From: Syntrophomonas sp.
GTDB taxonomy: Bacteria > Bacillota > Syntrophomonadia > Syntrophomonadales > Syntrophomonadaceae
DNA: 64,000 nucleotides
Reading direction: 5' to 3'
Assembly (NCBI GenBank): GCA_016841875.1
Contig: JAENYG010000004.1
Location: forward strand, 143,540 to 207,539
The notes under the pieces are model-generated. The model was not told where the DNA came from. It searched no databases and worked only from the letters and a program-made list of their open reading frames with translations. Below are positions 54,629 to 63,155 of this stretch, piece by piece. The first letter of the stretch is position 1. The number at the start of each line of letters is the position of its first letter. Both the position numbers and the translations under genes were made by a program.

Positions 54629-55462
54629 ATGCTTACCGTCAGCCAGATAGCTGAAAGATTCAATATCAGCAACCGTCAGGTCCATAACCTGGTGGAACAT
54701 GGATATTTAAATGTCGCCCATCTCTATCGAAATAGTAACCACGGGGTAACCTATCTGTTTTCAGAAGAAGAGATAGCGAAACTTGATATTTATTCCCTGC
54801 TGGCTGAGGTTCAGGGAGGCCCTTCACGCGGAAAATCAGGGCCTGCTGCCAGGTTCAAACAGGTTATCGGGGCAGTCCGGCATTATGACCGTTTTTTGGA
54901 AACTGTATCCGATTATCCAGAGGATGTTTTTTTGCGATGCTGTTTTTATCTATTTCACCTGAATCATTATGCCAAAACCTATAACGAAAACAGCAGTCAT
55001 CTTTACCGGCTGAAAAACCAGGTACTTGAAAAAATGTATCTGGAAAACTCATCTTTATTGTATGCCCGATATCTGACTGGTCCTGATCGATACCGGGTAT
55101 GGCTCTGCGAAGATTGTAAGGATTCTGCTGAATCATCTGGCATGTCTTATGCTGCCTACATAAAAAACGAGTATTTCTGCCCCAAGTGCTCATTACACTC
55201 AGTTGATAAAGAATACTATTCGCTTATAGAATTCAGAGTAAGGCTGGCCGAGTATAAATTCACCTTTCATTTACCCCTGGCATCAGCTGAACGCTGGATG
55301 AAAAACCTGGCCGATCTTCCCCAGAATGCGCGCAAAACAGGCAGTTACAACGATCGGATGTATTTGTATGGACGCCCGGTCAGCCCGGTAGAAGAACAGG
55401 TTTTCCCGATTAATATGATCATTAATAAACTAGAGAATTACCTTAAGACAGGGAAATGCTGA
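54629..55462 (+). CDS. uncharacterised protein with helix-turn-helix and zinc ribbon
   Basis: 277 residues. The N-terminus (LTVSQIAERFNISNRQVHNLVEHGYLN) looks like a MerR/excisionase-type helix-turn-helix. The middle is mostly helical, and CEDC ... CPKC (about 154-190) can bind one zinc. No membrane segment. I do not know the family. It forms a two-gene unit with the small zinc-ribbon gene and faces nrdR. Confidence 0.65.
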   Translation: MLTVSQIAERFNISNRQVHNLVEHGYLNVAHLYRNSNHGVTYLFSEEEIAKLDIYSLLAEVQGGPSRGKSGPAARFKQVIGAVRHYDRFLETVSDYPEDVFLRCCFYLFHLNHYAKTYNENSSHLYRLKNQVLEKMYLENSSLLYARYLTGPDRYRVWLCEDCKDSAESSGMSYAAYIKNEYFCPKCSLHSVDKEYYSLIEFRVRLAEYKFTFHLPLASAERWMKNLADLPQNARKTGSYNDRMYLYGRPVSPVEEQVFPINMIINKLENYLKTGKC

Positions 55463-55480
55463 CCCTGTAAAGCTTCTTAT

Positions 55481-55957
55481 TCAGTCCTTATCTAAATCAT
55501 CCGAGCGTTTTTTTAATTGTTCAATCGTCTTGATAAAGCTGTTTACATCCGCAAACTGCCTGTATACGGAAGCAAATCTCACATAGGCAACATCATCTAT
55601 TTCTTTGAGTTTGTCCATCACTTTTTCGCCAATGATCATACTGCTTACTTCCCGGTCGTATTCATCCCTCAAATACCGCTCTATTTCAGCAACCAGGATT
55701 TCGATTTTCTCCATACTGACAGATCTTTTCTCACAGGCCCGGGTTATCCCATTAAGCAGCTTTTCCCGATTGAACTGTTCCCGAGTGCCCCCTCGTTTAA
55801 TAACCAGCAGCGGTTTTTCTTCCAGACGTTCATAGGTAGTAAAACGTCTCTTGCACAAGTTGCATTCTCTGCGTCTGCGTATTGATGAGCCATCTTCACT
55901 GGCTCTGGAGTCAACTACTCTGCTCTCCATTTCATTACAGTAAGGACATCGCATCAT
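55481..55957 (-). CDS. nrdR: transcriptional repressor NrdR
   Basis: 158 residues. The zinc ribbon [18 protein letters not shown] ... [13 protein letters not shown] and the following ATP-cone ([21 protein letters not shown]) define NrdR, the nucleotide-sensing repressor of ribonucleotide reductase genes. The ATG at 55957 has GGGTG just upstream; the longer form from 55981 would add eight unlikely residues. No ribonucleotide reductase gene is in the window. Confidence 0.94.
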   Translation of the reverse strand: MMRCPYCNEMESRVVDSRASEDGSSIRRRRECNLCKRRFTTYERLEEKPLLVIKRGGTREQFNREKLLNGITRACEKRSVSMEKIEILVAEIERYLRDEYDREVSSMIIGEKVMDKLKEIDDVAYVRFASVYRQFADVNSFIKTIEQLKKRSDDLDKD

Positions 55958-56033
55958 TATCACCCTACCTGACTGCTTCAAATTAGGTCACGTATGCCCT
56001 TATTATGACCAATACCCGGGTATAATGCAAGGT

Positions 56034-56321
56034 TTAGTATCGGTCATCATCCAGGTATTCTCTTCGATAATCGTCCAGATTACTTGCTGCCGGCACCTCC
56101 ACTAGAATAACATCCCGTCCAATTCTCACAATTTTATTCCAGGGCACATTGACTTCCTCTCTGCGAGAAAAGAAGTTAAACCGCCGCGCCTGACCAGGCA
56201 TAATAAGCGACAATACTCGCCCACTCTCCAAGTCCAGATCGATATCCATGATATTACCCAGTTTTTTCCCATCTAAAACATTGACTACATCCCGGTTCCT
56301 AAGGTCAGATATCTTTATCAT
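56034..56321 (-). CDS. PRC-barrel protein, YlmC/YmxH family
   Basis: 95 residues forming one PRC-barrel domain (KISDLRNRDVVNVLDGKKLGNIMDIDLD). YlmC/YmxH proteins are sporulation-associated in Firmicutes and of unknown mechanism. The ATG at 56321 lies about 10 bases after GGGAGG; the GTG at 56342 precedes that site. Monocistronic. Confidence 0.82.
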   Translation of the reverse strand: MIKISDLRNRDVVNVLDGKKLGNIMDIDLDLESGRVLSLIMPGQARRFNFFSRREEVNVPWNKIVRIGRDVILVEVPAASNLDDYRREYLDDDRY

Positions 56322-56705
56322 CTTTCTCATCCCTCCCAGCACTGTGAATTTCGTCTACACTTTTAATATATGAAATATTTCAGAAAAGTTTCTTTTATAT
56401 TTAGGACAGGCTGAGATATTAGTATTAGTGACTGTTGGGCATTATAACTGCTACTCCAACTAGCAGCCGATAATATTACTATTATTAGATTATTATTATA
56501 TCTGCCTTAAGGCTGCATTCTCAATAAATACTATGTTTTTTAGTAAAGCATAAATATTTTCATATTTTTCTTAAGATATTGCTAACACATAACGATAATA
56601 TAAAAGAACTTATTTTGGGCTGGACTCATTTTGAGAGGCCCATTACGGTACCGACTGATTGAAGTACCGTCATCAATATGTGTATAACAAGGAGGATCAA
56701 AGTTT
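56322..56705. other. divergent region upstream of the flagellar genes
   Basis: About 380 AT-rich bases. It holds a GCCGATAA at 56466-56473 without a good -35, the better sigma-28 candidate at 56572-56598, and two successive hairpins in the flgG leader (56617-56641 and 56645-56670). No gene seen. Confidence 0.45.
56572..56598 (+). promoter_or_regulatory. candidate sigma-28 (flagellar) promoter
   Basis: TAAG, exactly 15 bases, then AACGATAA approximates the sigma-D consensus TAAA-N15-GCCGATAT. The start would lie about 100 bases before flgG. The match is partial. Confidence 0.4.
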
Positions 56706-57491
56706 ATGATGAGGTCTCTCTATACTGCCAGTACGGGTATGTATGCCCAACAGTTAAATGTCGATACTCTGGCCCACAACATATCCAATGTTAATACTAC
56801 TGGTTTTAAAAAACAAAGAGTCGAATTCCAGGATCTTCTCTATCAGCAGATAAGGAGACCGGTGGTAACCGATAATACTAATGAACCGGTAGGGATTTCG
56901 ATTGGACTCGGAGTTAAACCATCGGCTACGCAAACTTCTTTCACCCAGGGTAATCTTCAAGCCACTTCTAATTCGCTGGATGTTGCTATCAGCGGATTAG
57001 CCTTCTTTAAACTGGAAGGCGGAGGAAACGATACCGAGCTGTATACCCGGGATGGGGCTCTCAAGATCGATAACGAAGGAAATTTATGCACTGCTGATGG
57101 TTATAAACTAGTAGGTGCAGATGCCCTGGATGCTGATGCTTATGACGTTCAAATTGCTAAAGATGGCACAGTAACCTATATGACCCCTGATAGCGATACT
57201 GCTCAAGAAGCCGGTCAACTAGAATTGGCAAAATTCGCAAATCCAGCTGGACTGGAGGCATTAGGAGGTAACCTCTATGCTGCCACTGCCAGTTCTGGTG
57301 AGCCAGAAGATTGGGATCCGGATAATGATGGTACTATATCTATCCAGGCAGGATACCTGGAGATGTCCAACGTTCAAATTGTGGAAGAAATGGTTGGGTT
57401 AATAACCGCCCAGCGAGCTTATGAAATGAACTCCAAGGTTATACAGTCATCTGACGAGATGCTGCAGACTGCTACCAGCCTGCGCAGATAA
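56706..57491 (+). CDS. flgG: flagellar basal-body distal rod protein FlgG
   Basis: 261 residues, the normal FlgG length. The N-terminal rod motif is SLYTASTGMYAQQLNVDTLAHNISNVNTTGFKK, and the C-terminal helix is MSNVQIVEEMVGLITAQRAYEMNSKVIQSSDEMLQ. It forms the distal rod outside the inner membrane. AAGGAGG lies 10 bases before the first ATG. It is followed by a rod-binding gene, the usual neighbour. Confidence 0.93.
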   Translation: MMRSLYTASTGMYAQQLNVDTLAHNISNVNTTGFKKQRVEFQDLLYQQIRRPVVTDNTNEPVGISIGLGVKPSATQTSFTQGNLQATSNSLDVAISGLAFFKLEGGGNDTELYTRDGALKIDNEGNLCTADGYKLVGADALDADAYDVQIAKDGTVTYMTPDSDTAQEAGQLELAKFANPAGLEALGGNLYAATASSGEPEDWDPDNDGTISIQAGYLEMSNVQIVEEMVGLITAQRAYEMNSKVIQSSDEMLQTATSLRR

Positions 57492-57517
57492 AAGTTTTCG
57501 TTAAGGAGCTTACGGAT

Positions 57518-57877
57518 ATGAAAATCGATACCAATATGATAAACCTGCAAACGGCTCAGACCAGTGCTTCCGCAGCCCAAGAGGCTTCTGAGATGACTAG
57601 TTTTGATCGGGCCCTAAACAGTGCTATCCAAAGCGATGACCAGAAAAAATTATATGAATCATGCCAGCAGCTAGAAAGTGTATTTATTAACAAGGTTCTG
57701 GATTCAATGAGAGCTTGTATCTCCCACAGTGATTTAATAGATCGCGGTTTTGCCACCGAGACTTATGAATCCATGCTGTATGATGAATATGCTAAAAACA
57801 TGAGTAAAACTAGTTCGCTGGGCATAGCAGATATTCTATATAAACAGCTCAGCTCACAGTTGCCGGAAAAGGAATAA
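57518..57877 (+). CDS. rod-binding protein (FlgJ N-terminal domain)
   Basis: 119 residues matching the N-terminal rod-capping half of FlgJ (ESCQQLESVFINKVLDSMRACI ... FATETYESMLYDEYAKNMSK) without the C-terminal muramidase, the form typical of Firmicutes. AAGGAGC precedes the ATG, 26 bases after flgG. Confidence 0.88.
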   Translation: MKIDTNMINLQTAQTSASAAQEASEMTSFDRALNSAIQSDDQKKLYESCQQLESVFINKVLDSMRACISHSDLIDRGFATETYESMLYDEYAKNMSKTSSLGIADILYKQLSSQLPEKE

Positions 57878-57886
57878 CCTCTAACG

Positions 57887-57922
57887 AAAAAAAGCCTGTT
57901 GACATGATCAACAGGCTTTTTT
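57887..57922. terminator. bidirectional terminator
   Basis: Perfect stem AGCCTGTTGA/TCAACAGGCT with A-run before and T-run after, so it can end the flagellar unit and the opposing betaine-transport operon. Confidence 0.88.
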
Positions 57923-57928
57923 AAATCT

Positions 57929-58786
57929 CTACCTCTGTATACTAGTGTTATCGAATTTACTGGCCGCTCCCTGACTCAGGCGATCAATAATTATGGCCAG
58001 GACCACAATGGCCCATCCAGCCTCAAATCCTGCCCCTACATCTATCCGGTTGGTGGCAACCAGCACTTTCTCGCCCAGACCTCCCGCTCCAATCATACTG
58101 GCAATCACCACCATCGCCAGAGCCATCATGGTAGTCTGGTTAACCCCTGCCAGTATAGATGGCATGGCCAGCGGTAAACGCACTTCCTTCATTAACTGCC
58201 ATGGAGTAGCTCCAAATGCCAGGGCTGCTTCCTGCACTGAGTCGGAAACCTGCCTTATACCCAGATTAGTAAGTCTCTGCACCGGAGGCACCGCATAAAT
58301 AACTGTGGCCACCACTCCGGGCACTTTACCCAGGCCAAACAGCATCAAGGCCGGGATAAGGTATACAAAGCTGGGCATAGTTTGCATAGCATCAAGAATA
58401 GGAGTAAATATGGTATTGACCCGGTTTGATACTGCCATAGCTATACCCGAAGGGATGCCGATGATTAAGGCCAGGAGGACTGATACAATAATTATTGAGA
58501 GGGTCTCCATGGCAATATCCCACAATCCCAGCACTCCTACCGTCATGAGCAGTACGGCGGGAAGAATGGTTTTACCTGTATGCCTGGTGATACGCCAGGA
58601 TAGAAAGGTTATTCCAATCACCCATAACCACCAGGGTACAAATAAAAGCCCATGCTCAATCTGCACCATAATGGTGATCAACGAACTGCTGAAGCTATCA
58701 AAGGCGGGGCCGCAGGTATGCAGCAGCCATTTGACAAAATTACTGATATATGGAGCTATGTGGTATTCTAATGCTTCCGGGAACAT
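57929..58786 (-). CDS. glycine betaine/proline ABC transporter permease (OpuAB type)
   Basis: 285-residue permease of an osmoprotectant importer with about six membrane helices. The EAA-like loop is SVQEAALAFGATPWQLMKEVRLPLAMPSILAGVNQT, typical of ProW/OpuAB. The ATG at 58786 has AGGAGG 6 bases upstream; the frame extends upstream into the ATPase gene but that part is not needed. It starts 4 bases after the ATPase gene ends. Confidence 0.92.
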   Translation of the reverse strand: MFPEALEYHIAPYISNFVKWLLHTCGPAFDSFSSSLITIMVQIEHGLLFVPWWLWVIGITFLSWRITRHTGKTILPAVLLMTVGVLGLWDIAMETLSIIIVSVLLALIIGIPSGIAMAVSNRVNTIFTPILDAMQTMPSFVYLIPALMLFGLGKVPGVVATVIYAVPPVQRLTNLGIRQVSDSVQEAALAFGATPWQLMKEVRLPLAMPSILAGVNQTTMMALAMVVIASMIGAGGLGEKVLVATNRIDVGAGFEAGWAIVVLAIIIDRLSQGAASKFDNTSIQR

Positions 58787-58790
58787 GTTC

Positions 58791-59711
58791 TCACCTCCTG
58801 GTACCTGCCGCAGCCTTCTCACTGCGATCGCCTGATCGGACAGGCAGGGTTCTTACATTGCTGGTTTTACTTTCCTGTTCCATCATAAGCGTAATCTTTT
58901 GTTCGTCCTGAACAAAGCGCTGTACATATTCATCAGCAGGATGCATAATTATCTCCTGAGGAGTTCCTTCCTGTACAAACTCACCGCTTTTCATCACCGC
59001 CATCCGGTCGCCCAGACGAACTGCTTCACTCAGGTCATGAGTAACAAAGACCATCGTTTTGTGCAGCTGCTCCTGCAGTCGCAAGAGCTCCTCCTGCATT
59101 TCTCTGCGTATAAGGGGATCCAGACCGCTGAAAGGCTCATCCAAAAGAAGCAGCTCGGTCTCCTGTACCAGGGCCCTGGCAATACCAACTCTCTGCTGCA
59201 TGCCACCTGAAAGCTGAGAGGGATAATGGGTTTCCCATCCCTTGAGCCCGACCTGTTCGATAGCCTGTTCCGCTTTCATTTCCCGGTCTTTCTGGTCTAC
59301 ACCACGCAGTTTGAGTCCAAATGACACATTTTCCAGAACCGTGCGGTGAGGCAGCAGACCATAATGCTGGAAAACCATGGCCGCTTTGGTACGGCGAAAT
59401 TCAGTCAACTGCTGCTGATCCATTTCCGAAACATTATCACCATTCATCATTATGCTGCCGGAACTAGGATCGATCAGCCTGGGCAAACATCTTATCAAGG
59501 TAGATTTACCACTTCCGGAAAGACCCATAATTACGAAAACCTCTCCCCGCTTGATTTTAAAAGAGACATCCCGTACGGCCACAACGCCACCCGCAGCTTC
59601 CAGCTTTTTTACCGCTGCAGCATCATATACATTGCATTCTGCATTATCTTTTGTAAACACCTTCCACAGGTTTTTAACCTCCAGAAGATACGTTTCGGAA
59701 ATATTATTCAA
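58791..59711 (-). CDS. glycine betaine ABC transporter ATPase (OpuAA type)
   Basis: 306 residues. Walker A is GLSGSGKST, the signature LSGGMQQR and Walker B LLLLDEPFSGLD. The conserved FQHYGLLPHRTVLENVSFGL marks the ProV/OpuAA family. It lacks the tandem CBS domains found in many OpuAA proteins, ending shortly after FVQDEQKITLM. The start is a TTG at 59711 with GGGGTGG upstream, two bases past the stop of the binding-protein gene. Confidence 0.92.
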   Translation of the reverse strand: MNNISETYLLEVKNLWKVFTKDNAECNVYDAAAVKKLEAAGGVVAVRDVSFKIKRGEVFVIMGLSGSGKSTLIRCLPRLIDPSSGSIMMNGDNVSEMDQQQLTEFRRTKAAMVFQHYGLLPHRTVLENVSFGLKLRGVDQKDREMKAEQAIEQVGLKGWETHYPSQLSGGMQQRVGIARALVQETELLLLDEPFSGLDPLIRREMQEELLRLQEQLHKTMVFVTHDLSEAVRLGDRMAVMKSGEFVQEGTPQEIIMHPADEYVQRFVQDEQKITLMMEQESKTSNVRTLPVRSGDRSEKAAAGTRR

Positions 59712-59712
59712 T

Positions 59713-60786
59713 TTATTCCACCCCTTCGAGTGCTGCTTCCACATTCTTGGCAACGTCTTCAGGTACCCATGATTTCCATACCTCCGGGTAGGTCTGCAAA
59801 AAGTAGATGGCCGCTTTTTCTACATCCCCGTCATTATCCATCATAAAGGCCAGGAAATCATTGTTCTGCCCCAGAGTCGTATCGTAATTAGTGAAAAATT
59901 CGATTAGCTCTGGTGAAGTGTTTTCCATTTCACTGTTTACTCCTATCAGTACCTTGGCTGCCGGATAAGCACAGGCATAACTGCCTTCTGCCGACCACAG
60001 GGATTCATCATAAGCCGGTTCCTCCAGGAGAGTCATATCAAGTTTGCCCATTACCCATGTAGGCTCCCAGTAATACCCGACCCATGGTTCCCCTTTCTCA
60101 TACGCGGTAGCCATGGATGTAGCCAGAGCAGTGTCTGAACCGGTACTAAATAGATTAAAGGTATCATTTAAACCGTAAGCTTCAAATTTATATTCATTTA
60201 TCTCGGTACACTTCCAACCCGGAGGACTGTTGTGAAAACGCCCCTTGGTAGGAACTTCAGGGTCTTTAAAGAGTTCCTGGTACTTCGGCAGGTCACTGAC
60301 TGATTTAAGATCCGGGGTCATTGCTTCGATACCTCTTTCCGGATCTCCTGCAATCATATAGGTTGGAACATACCATCCCTGGGGTGCATCGGGAAAATTG
60401 GAACCCAAATCTTTAACAGTCCCCTCTTCCAGAGCAGTATTCCAGGCATCCATGATATTGTCGGCCCATACTTCCATATAGATGTCTATATCACCATGCT
60501 GCAGTCCCTGCAGAGCTGGAAGTGTTTCGCAGAAAACATATTCGCATTCCGGATAATCATATCCATTCTCGACAATAAAACCTGCGATGCGGTTGTGCAC
60601 CTTAATGCTGTCCCAACTACAATCAGCCATAACCAATACCGGTTTCTCAACAGTGGTATTATTGCCCTCCTGTTCTTCACTGCCCGCTCCACCGCATCCG
60701 GCAACCAGCAGACAAAAAGACAGCACGACAATAAAGGAAATCACCCCTACTCTCGAGTTCCTCAGCGGTTTTCTAATTTTTTGCAT
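59713..60786 (-). CDS. glycine betaine substrate-binding lipoprotein
   Basis: 357 residues. The signal segment ends in the lipobox VAGC, then an acidic linker leads to an OpuAC-type domain (VLVMADCSWDSIKVHNRIAGFIVENGYDYP and WVGYYWEPTWVMGKLDM, with Trp residues that usually cage the quaternary ammonium). GCAAGGAGG precedes the ATG and can pair with an upstream CCTTGC. First gene of the transporter operon under the c-di-AMP riboswitch. Confidence 0.92.
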   Translation of the reverse strand: MQKIRKPLRNSRVGVISFIVVLSFCLLVAGCGGAGSEEQEGNNTTVEKPVLVMADCSWDSIKVHNRIAGFIVENGYDYPECEYVFCETLPALQGLQHGDIDIYMEVWADNIMDAWNTALEEGTVKDLGSNFPDAPQGWYVPTYMIAGDPERGIEAMTPDLKSVSDLPKYQELFKDPEVPTKGRFHNSPPGWKCTEINEYKFEAYGLNDTFNLFSTGSDTALATSMATAYEKGEPWVGYYWEPTWVMGKLDMTLLEEPAYDESLWSAEGSYACAYPAAKVLIGVNSEMENTSPELIEFFTNYDTTLGQNNDFLAFMMDNDGDVEKAAIYFLQTYPEVWKSWVPEDVAKNVEAALEGVE

Positions 60787-60799
60787 GAAAACTTATCCT

Positions 60800-60822
60800 C
60801 CTTGCTGGCAGGCAACGCAAGG
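60800..60822 (-). promoter_or_regulatory. hairpin that can mask the ribosome-binding site
   Basis: On the minus strand CCTTGC-N11-GCAAGG pairs with the first part of GCAAGGAGG, the ribosome-binding site of the betaine-binding gene. It may be the output stem of the upstream riboswitch, controlling translation. Confidence 0.45.
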
Positions 60823-60945
60823 CTTGAAAGAAAGGCTATAAAGAATATCTCTGGTTACATACGTATACAATGTAAATCCGCGAAATAATACAGCATTAAC
60901 TTCTACAGATTTACTTACGTGTATAATTACACAAAACTTTGACTG

Positions 60946-61090
60946 ATAGCCCGTTTCGCCTACGGGGTTAGCTGTCGGACTCGGACTCGGGTCAGCCCTA
61001 TCCTGGAATCTCTATGATAGTACCAGGAATTCGCCCCAAATTTGGTTCCCCCGCGCCTTATGATAAAAGACCTCGGCGCCTACCTTAATT
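60946..61090 (-). ncRNA. c-di-AMP riboswitch (ydaO/yuaA type)
   Basis: Read on the minus strand, the segment has the class hallmarks: GGGGGAACC, the AAATTTGGGGCGAATTCC block, and AGGGCTGACCCGAGTCC ... GACAGCTAACCCCGTAGGCG near the 3' end. This class binds c-di-AMP and in Firmicutes turns off potassium- and osmolyte-uptake genes. It lies about 160 bases before the glycine betaine transporter genes, a known target type. Confidence 0.88.
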
Positions 61091-61109
61091 TATTTTTGCA
61101 TTAGGTATA

Positions 61110-61138
61110 ATGATATTATAACTTTTGGATATAGTCAA
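61110..61138 (-). promoter_or_regulatory. sigma-A promoter of the riboswitch/betaine operon
   Basis: On the minus strand TTGACT (61138-61133), 17-base spacer, TATCAT (61115-61110). The predicted start near 61103 is just before the riboswitch. Confidence 0.55.
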
Positions 61139-61437
61139 AGCTTGTATTTATGGGTATTACGTCTCAATATTGTCAGGATGCATGAGAAGACCAATTATAA
61201 GGATTATTATTAATAATGCACCGGAATAGTCAACATAAGTCTTCATTAAGTTATATATCCTCTCGCTACCATGCTCCTGGCCAGATAAATATCTCGCTTT
61301 TTACCTGCTCAGCCCCTGAAAACAGAAATTCACCCACACACCTTTTCTTTCACATGGCATTTGATCATAATATAGATAATTGCAACCTTTTTGTTTCTCA
61401 AGGGTATATTAATTAGGTAATAAAAAGGAAACTGGCT

Positions 61438-62010
61438 ATGGACATTTCGATCAATCTTATCCGCAGATGCAAAAACATGGAACGAGATGCTTTTGATATA
61501 CTGTTGAGCTCTTATGAAGGTCAATTGTATAGACTGTGTTTCAGCTATGCCCGCAATCACGAAAGCAGCATGGATATCATGCAGGAGGTATTTATAAAAG
61601 TTTTTCGTTCAATAAATACTTTTGATGAATCAAGATCTTTTTGGCCCTGGTTAAAAAGAATTGCTATTAACAGCTGTCTGAATTATGAACGTGATCAGCA
61701 AAAGCATGTTCATGCTGCTCTGGATAATTTAGATCTTGATAAACCTGACTTGATCAATATTATTGATTCACGAACTGATATAGAAAGTGATACAGCTGTA
61801 AAAGATATGAAGAGAATCCTGGAACAAGTAATTGCAGAACTGCCTGATTCCTATAGAATGGTTTTAACCCTGAGATATGTAGAGGACATGACTTATAAGG
61901 AAATGGCGTCCAATCTGGAACAGCCTGTGGGCACAGTAAAAAGCAATCTGTGCCGGGCAAGAAACATGCTAAAAAGAAAGTTAGAAAGCTCAGGTCTGCT
62001 GGAGGTGTAA
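61438..62010 (+). CDS. ECF-type RNA polymerase sigma factor
   Basis: 190 residues with sigma region 2 (LYRLCFSYARNHESSMDIMQEVFIKVFRSINTFDESRSFWPWLKRIAINSCLN) and region 4 (LPDSYRMVLTLRYVEDMTYKEMASNLEQPVGTVKSNLCRARNMLK). No region 1 or 3, so an ECF/SigW-like factor. AAGGAAA precedes the ATG. The zinc-finger gene 2 bases downstream is its likely anti-sigma. Confidence 0.92.
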   Translation: MDISINLIRRCKNMERDAFDILLSSYEGQLYRLCFSYARNHESSMDIMQEVFIKVFRSINTFDESRSFWPWLKRIAINSCLNYERDQQKHVHAALDNLDLDKPDLINIIDSRTDIESDTAVKDMKRILEQVIAELPDSYRMVLTLRYVEDMTYKEMASNLEQPVGTVKSNLCRARNMLKRKLESSGLLEV

Positions 62011-62012
62011 GA

Positions 62013-62429
62013 ATGTGTGACCTAAATAAAGAATTACTGCATGAATACATGGACGGGGAATTGAATGTACTGGAAGCTAAGCTTCTGGAAGAGCATCTTA
62101 AAATTTGCCCTGAATGCAGACGGGAATTAAACCAGTTAAAGATATTGGACTGGGATTTTCGTTTTCATAACTATGCCGATATACCTCATCAAAAATTAGC
62201 TGATTTAAGAATAAATACTTTTGATCACTGTTTTGCAGAATTGCTGTCCTCGCAGGATAATGCTTCTCTGGTGGATGTATATAAAATTCAGACCTCATCA
62301 ATGAAACTGGCGGTTAATTATATGCAGTTCCTGCCTGGAGCCAGTCTAATAAGAACTGCGGGAAGCACTACCAGAAACTATGTGGGTAAAAAACTGGATA
62401 TACGTAAAATAATGTCGCTGAAAAGGTAG
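62013..62429 (+). CDS. zinc-finger (zf-HC2) anti-sigma factor, no membrane helix
   Basis: 138 residues. The N-terminal HEYMDGELNVLEAKLLEEHLKICPECRREL holds the His-x3-Cys-x2-Cys zinc motif of anti-sigma factors that bind ECF sigmas. Most relatives have a membrane helix after this domain; none is visible here, so it may be soluble and sense a cytoplasmic signal. GGAGG precedes the ATG at 62013; the frame extends upstream within the sigma gene but that part overlaps it. Confidence 0.85.
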   Translation: MCDLNKELLHEYMDGELNVLEAKLLEEHLKICPECRRELNQLKILDWDFRFHNYADIPHQKLADLRINTFDHCFAELLSSQDNASLVDVYKIQTSSMKLAVNYMQFLPGASLIRTAGSTTRNYVGKKLDIRKIMSLKR

Positions 62430-62437
62430 GTACCTGG

Positions 62438-63097
62438 ATGTATATTATTCTGGCTTTACTGCTGGTGATCATAATTTTAATATTGATGATTTTGGTCACT
62501 CCTGTTAAATACACCATAAACGCTCAATATCAGGACGAATTGAAGTATTCTTTTAAGGTTTGGTCAGGCCTCCTGTTTAAATTTGAGTTAGATCCTCCAG
62601 CGGGCAAAAACGTGCTGCAGTTTAAATTTTTAGGTATATCTTGGCCGGTGCGAAATCGACCAAGGTCGAGGAAGGAAACTAGCCCTAAAAGAAATCCAAA
62701 TAGCAATTTTTCGGGATTTAGAATTTTGCGGAGTTTTTTGGAAAATAGACTTCACATCACCATCTGGAAACTGTTTAAGAATCTCCTGGCAGCATTTAAG
62801 CCAGATGATATTAATATAAATGGCAGCTATGGCTTCTATGAACCCGATATTACTGCCTGGGTCCTACCCTGCTGTTATTTTTTGAACGGGATGAATGAAG
62901 CTTACACCGTAAACTTGAATCCAGTATGGGATCAGGAATATTTGGAAATATCCCTGCTGATAGCTGGCTCCATTATTCCTGCATTATTACTTTGGTATTT
63001 AATTAAGTTTATTCTGCAAGCTTCAACCTGGCGGTTCCTGTCAGCAGTCAGGAAAAACAAAAAACCTGCTAAACAACCTGCAGTGCAACCTTTTTAA
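62438..63097 (+). CDS. ytfI: DUF2953 protein (YtfI)
   Basis: 219 residues. An N-terminal membrane helix (YIILALLLVIIILILMILV) is followed by the DUF2953 domain (VKYTINAQYQDELKYSFKVWSGLLFKFEL), a basic low-complexity linker (PRSRKETSPKRNPN) and a second hydrophobic stretch near 180-200. In Bacillus the ytfI-ytfJ pair is sporulation-associated; the same pair occurs here. GGTAGG lies upstream of the ATG. Confidence 0.78.
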   Translation: MYIILALLLVIIILILMILVTPVKYTINAQYQDELKYSFKVWSGLLFKFELDPPAGKNVLQFKFLGISWPVRNRPRSRKETSPKRNPNSNFSGFRILRSFLENRLHITIWKLFKNLLAAFKPDDININGSYGFYEPDITAWVLPCCYFLNGMNEAYTVNLNPVWDQEYLEISLLIAGSIIPALLLWYLIKFILQASTWRFLSAVRKNKKPAKQPAVQPF

Positions 63098-63155
63098 ATG
63101 GCAGCGGGTATATAAAATAAGGTGCTTTAAATAATCATAGAATGGAGGAAAAGCT

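Larger units (their letters stand above)
60787..61437. other. divergent region: riboswitch leader and sigma-gene upstream
   Basis: 650 bases. The left part is the betaine-operon leader (riboswitch, hairpin over the ribosome-binding site, promoter). The right part, about 61140-61437, has no visible gene. I could not assign the sigma gene's own promoter. Confidence 0.5.

Noticed and set aside
56466..56473. GCCGATAA as a sigma-28 -10 element
   Set aside because: The -10 matches well, but no TAAA-like -35 is found 14-16 bases upstream; the 56572-56598 pair has correct spacing.
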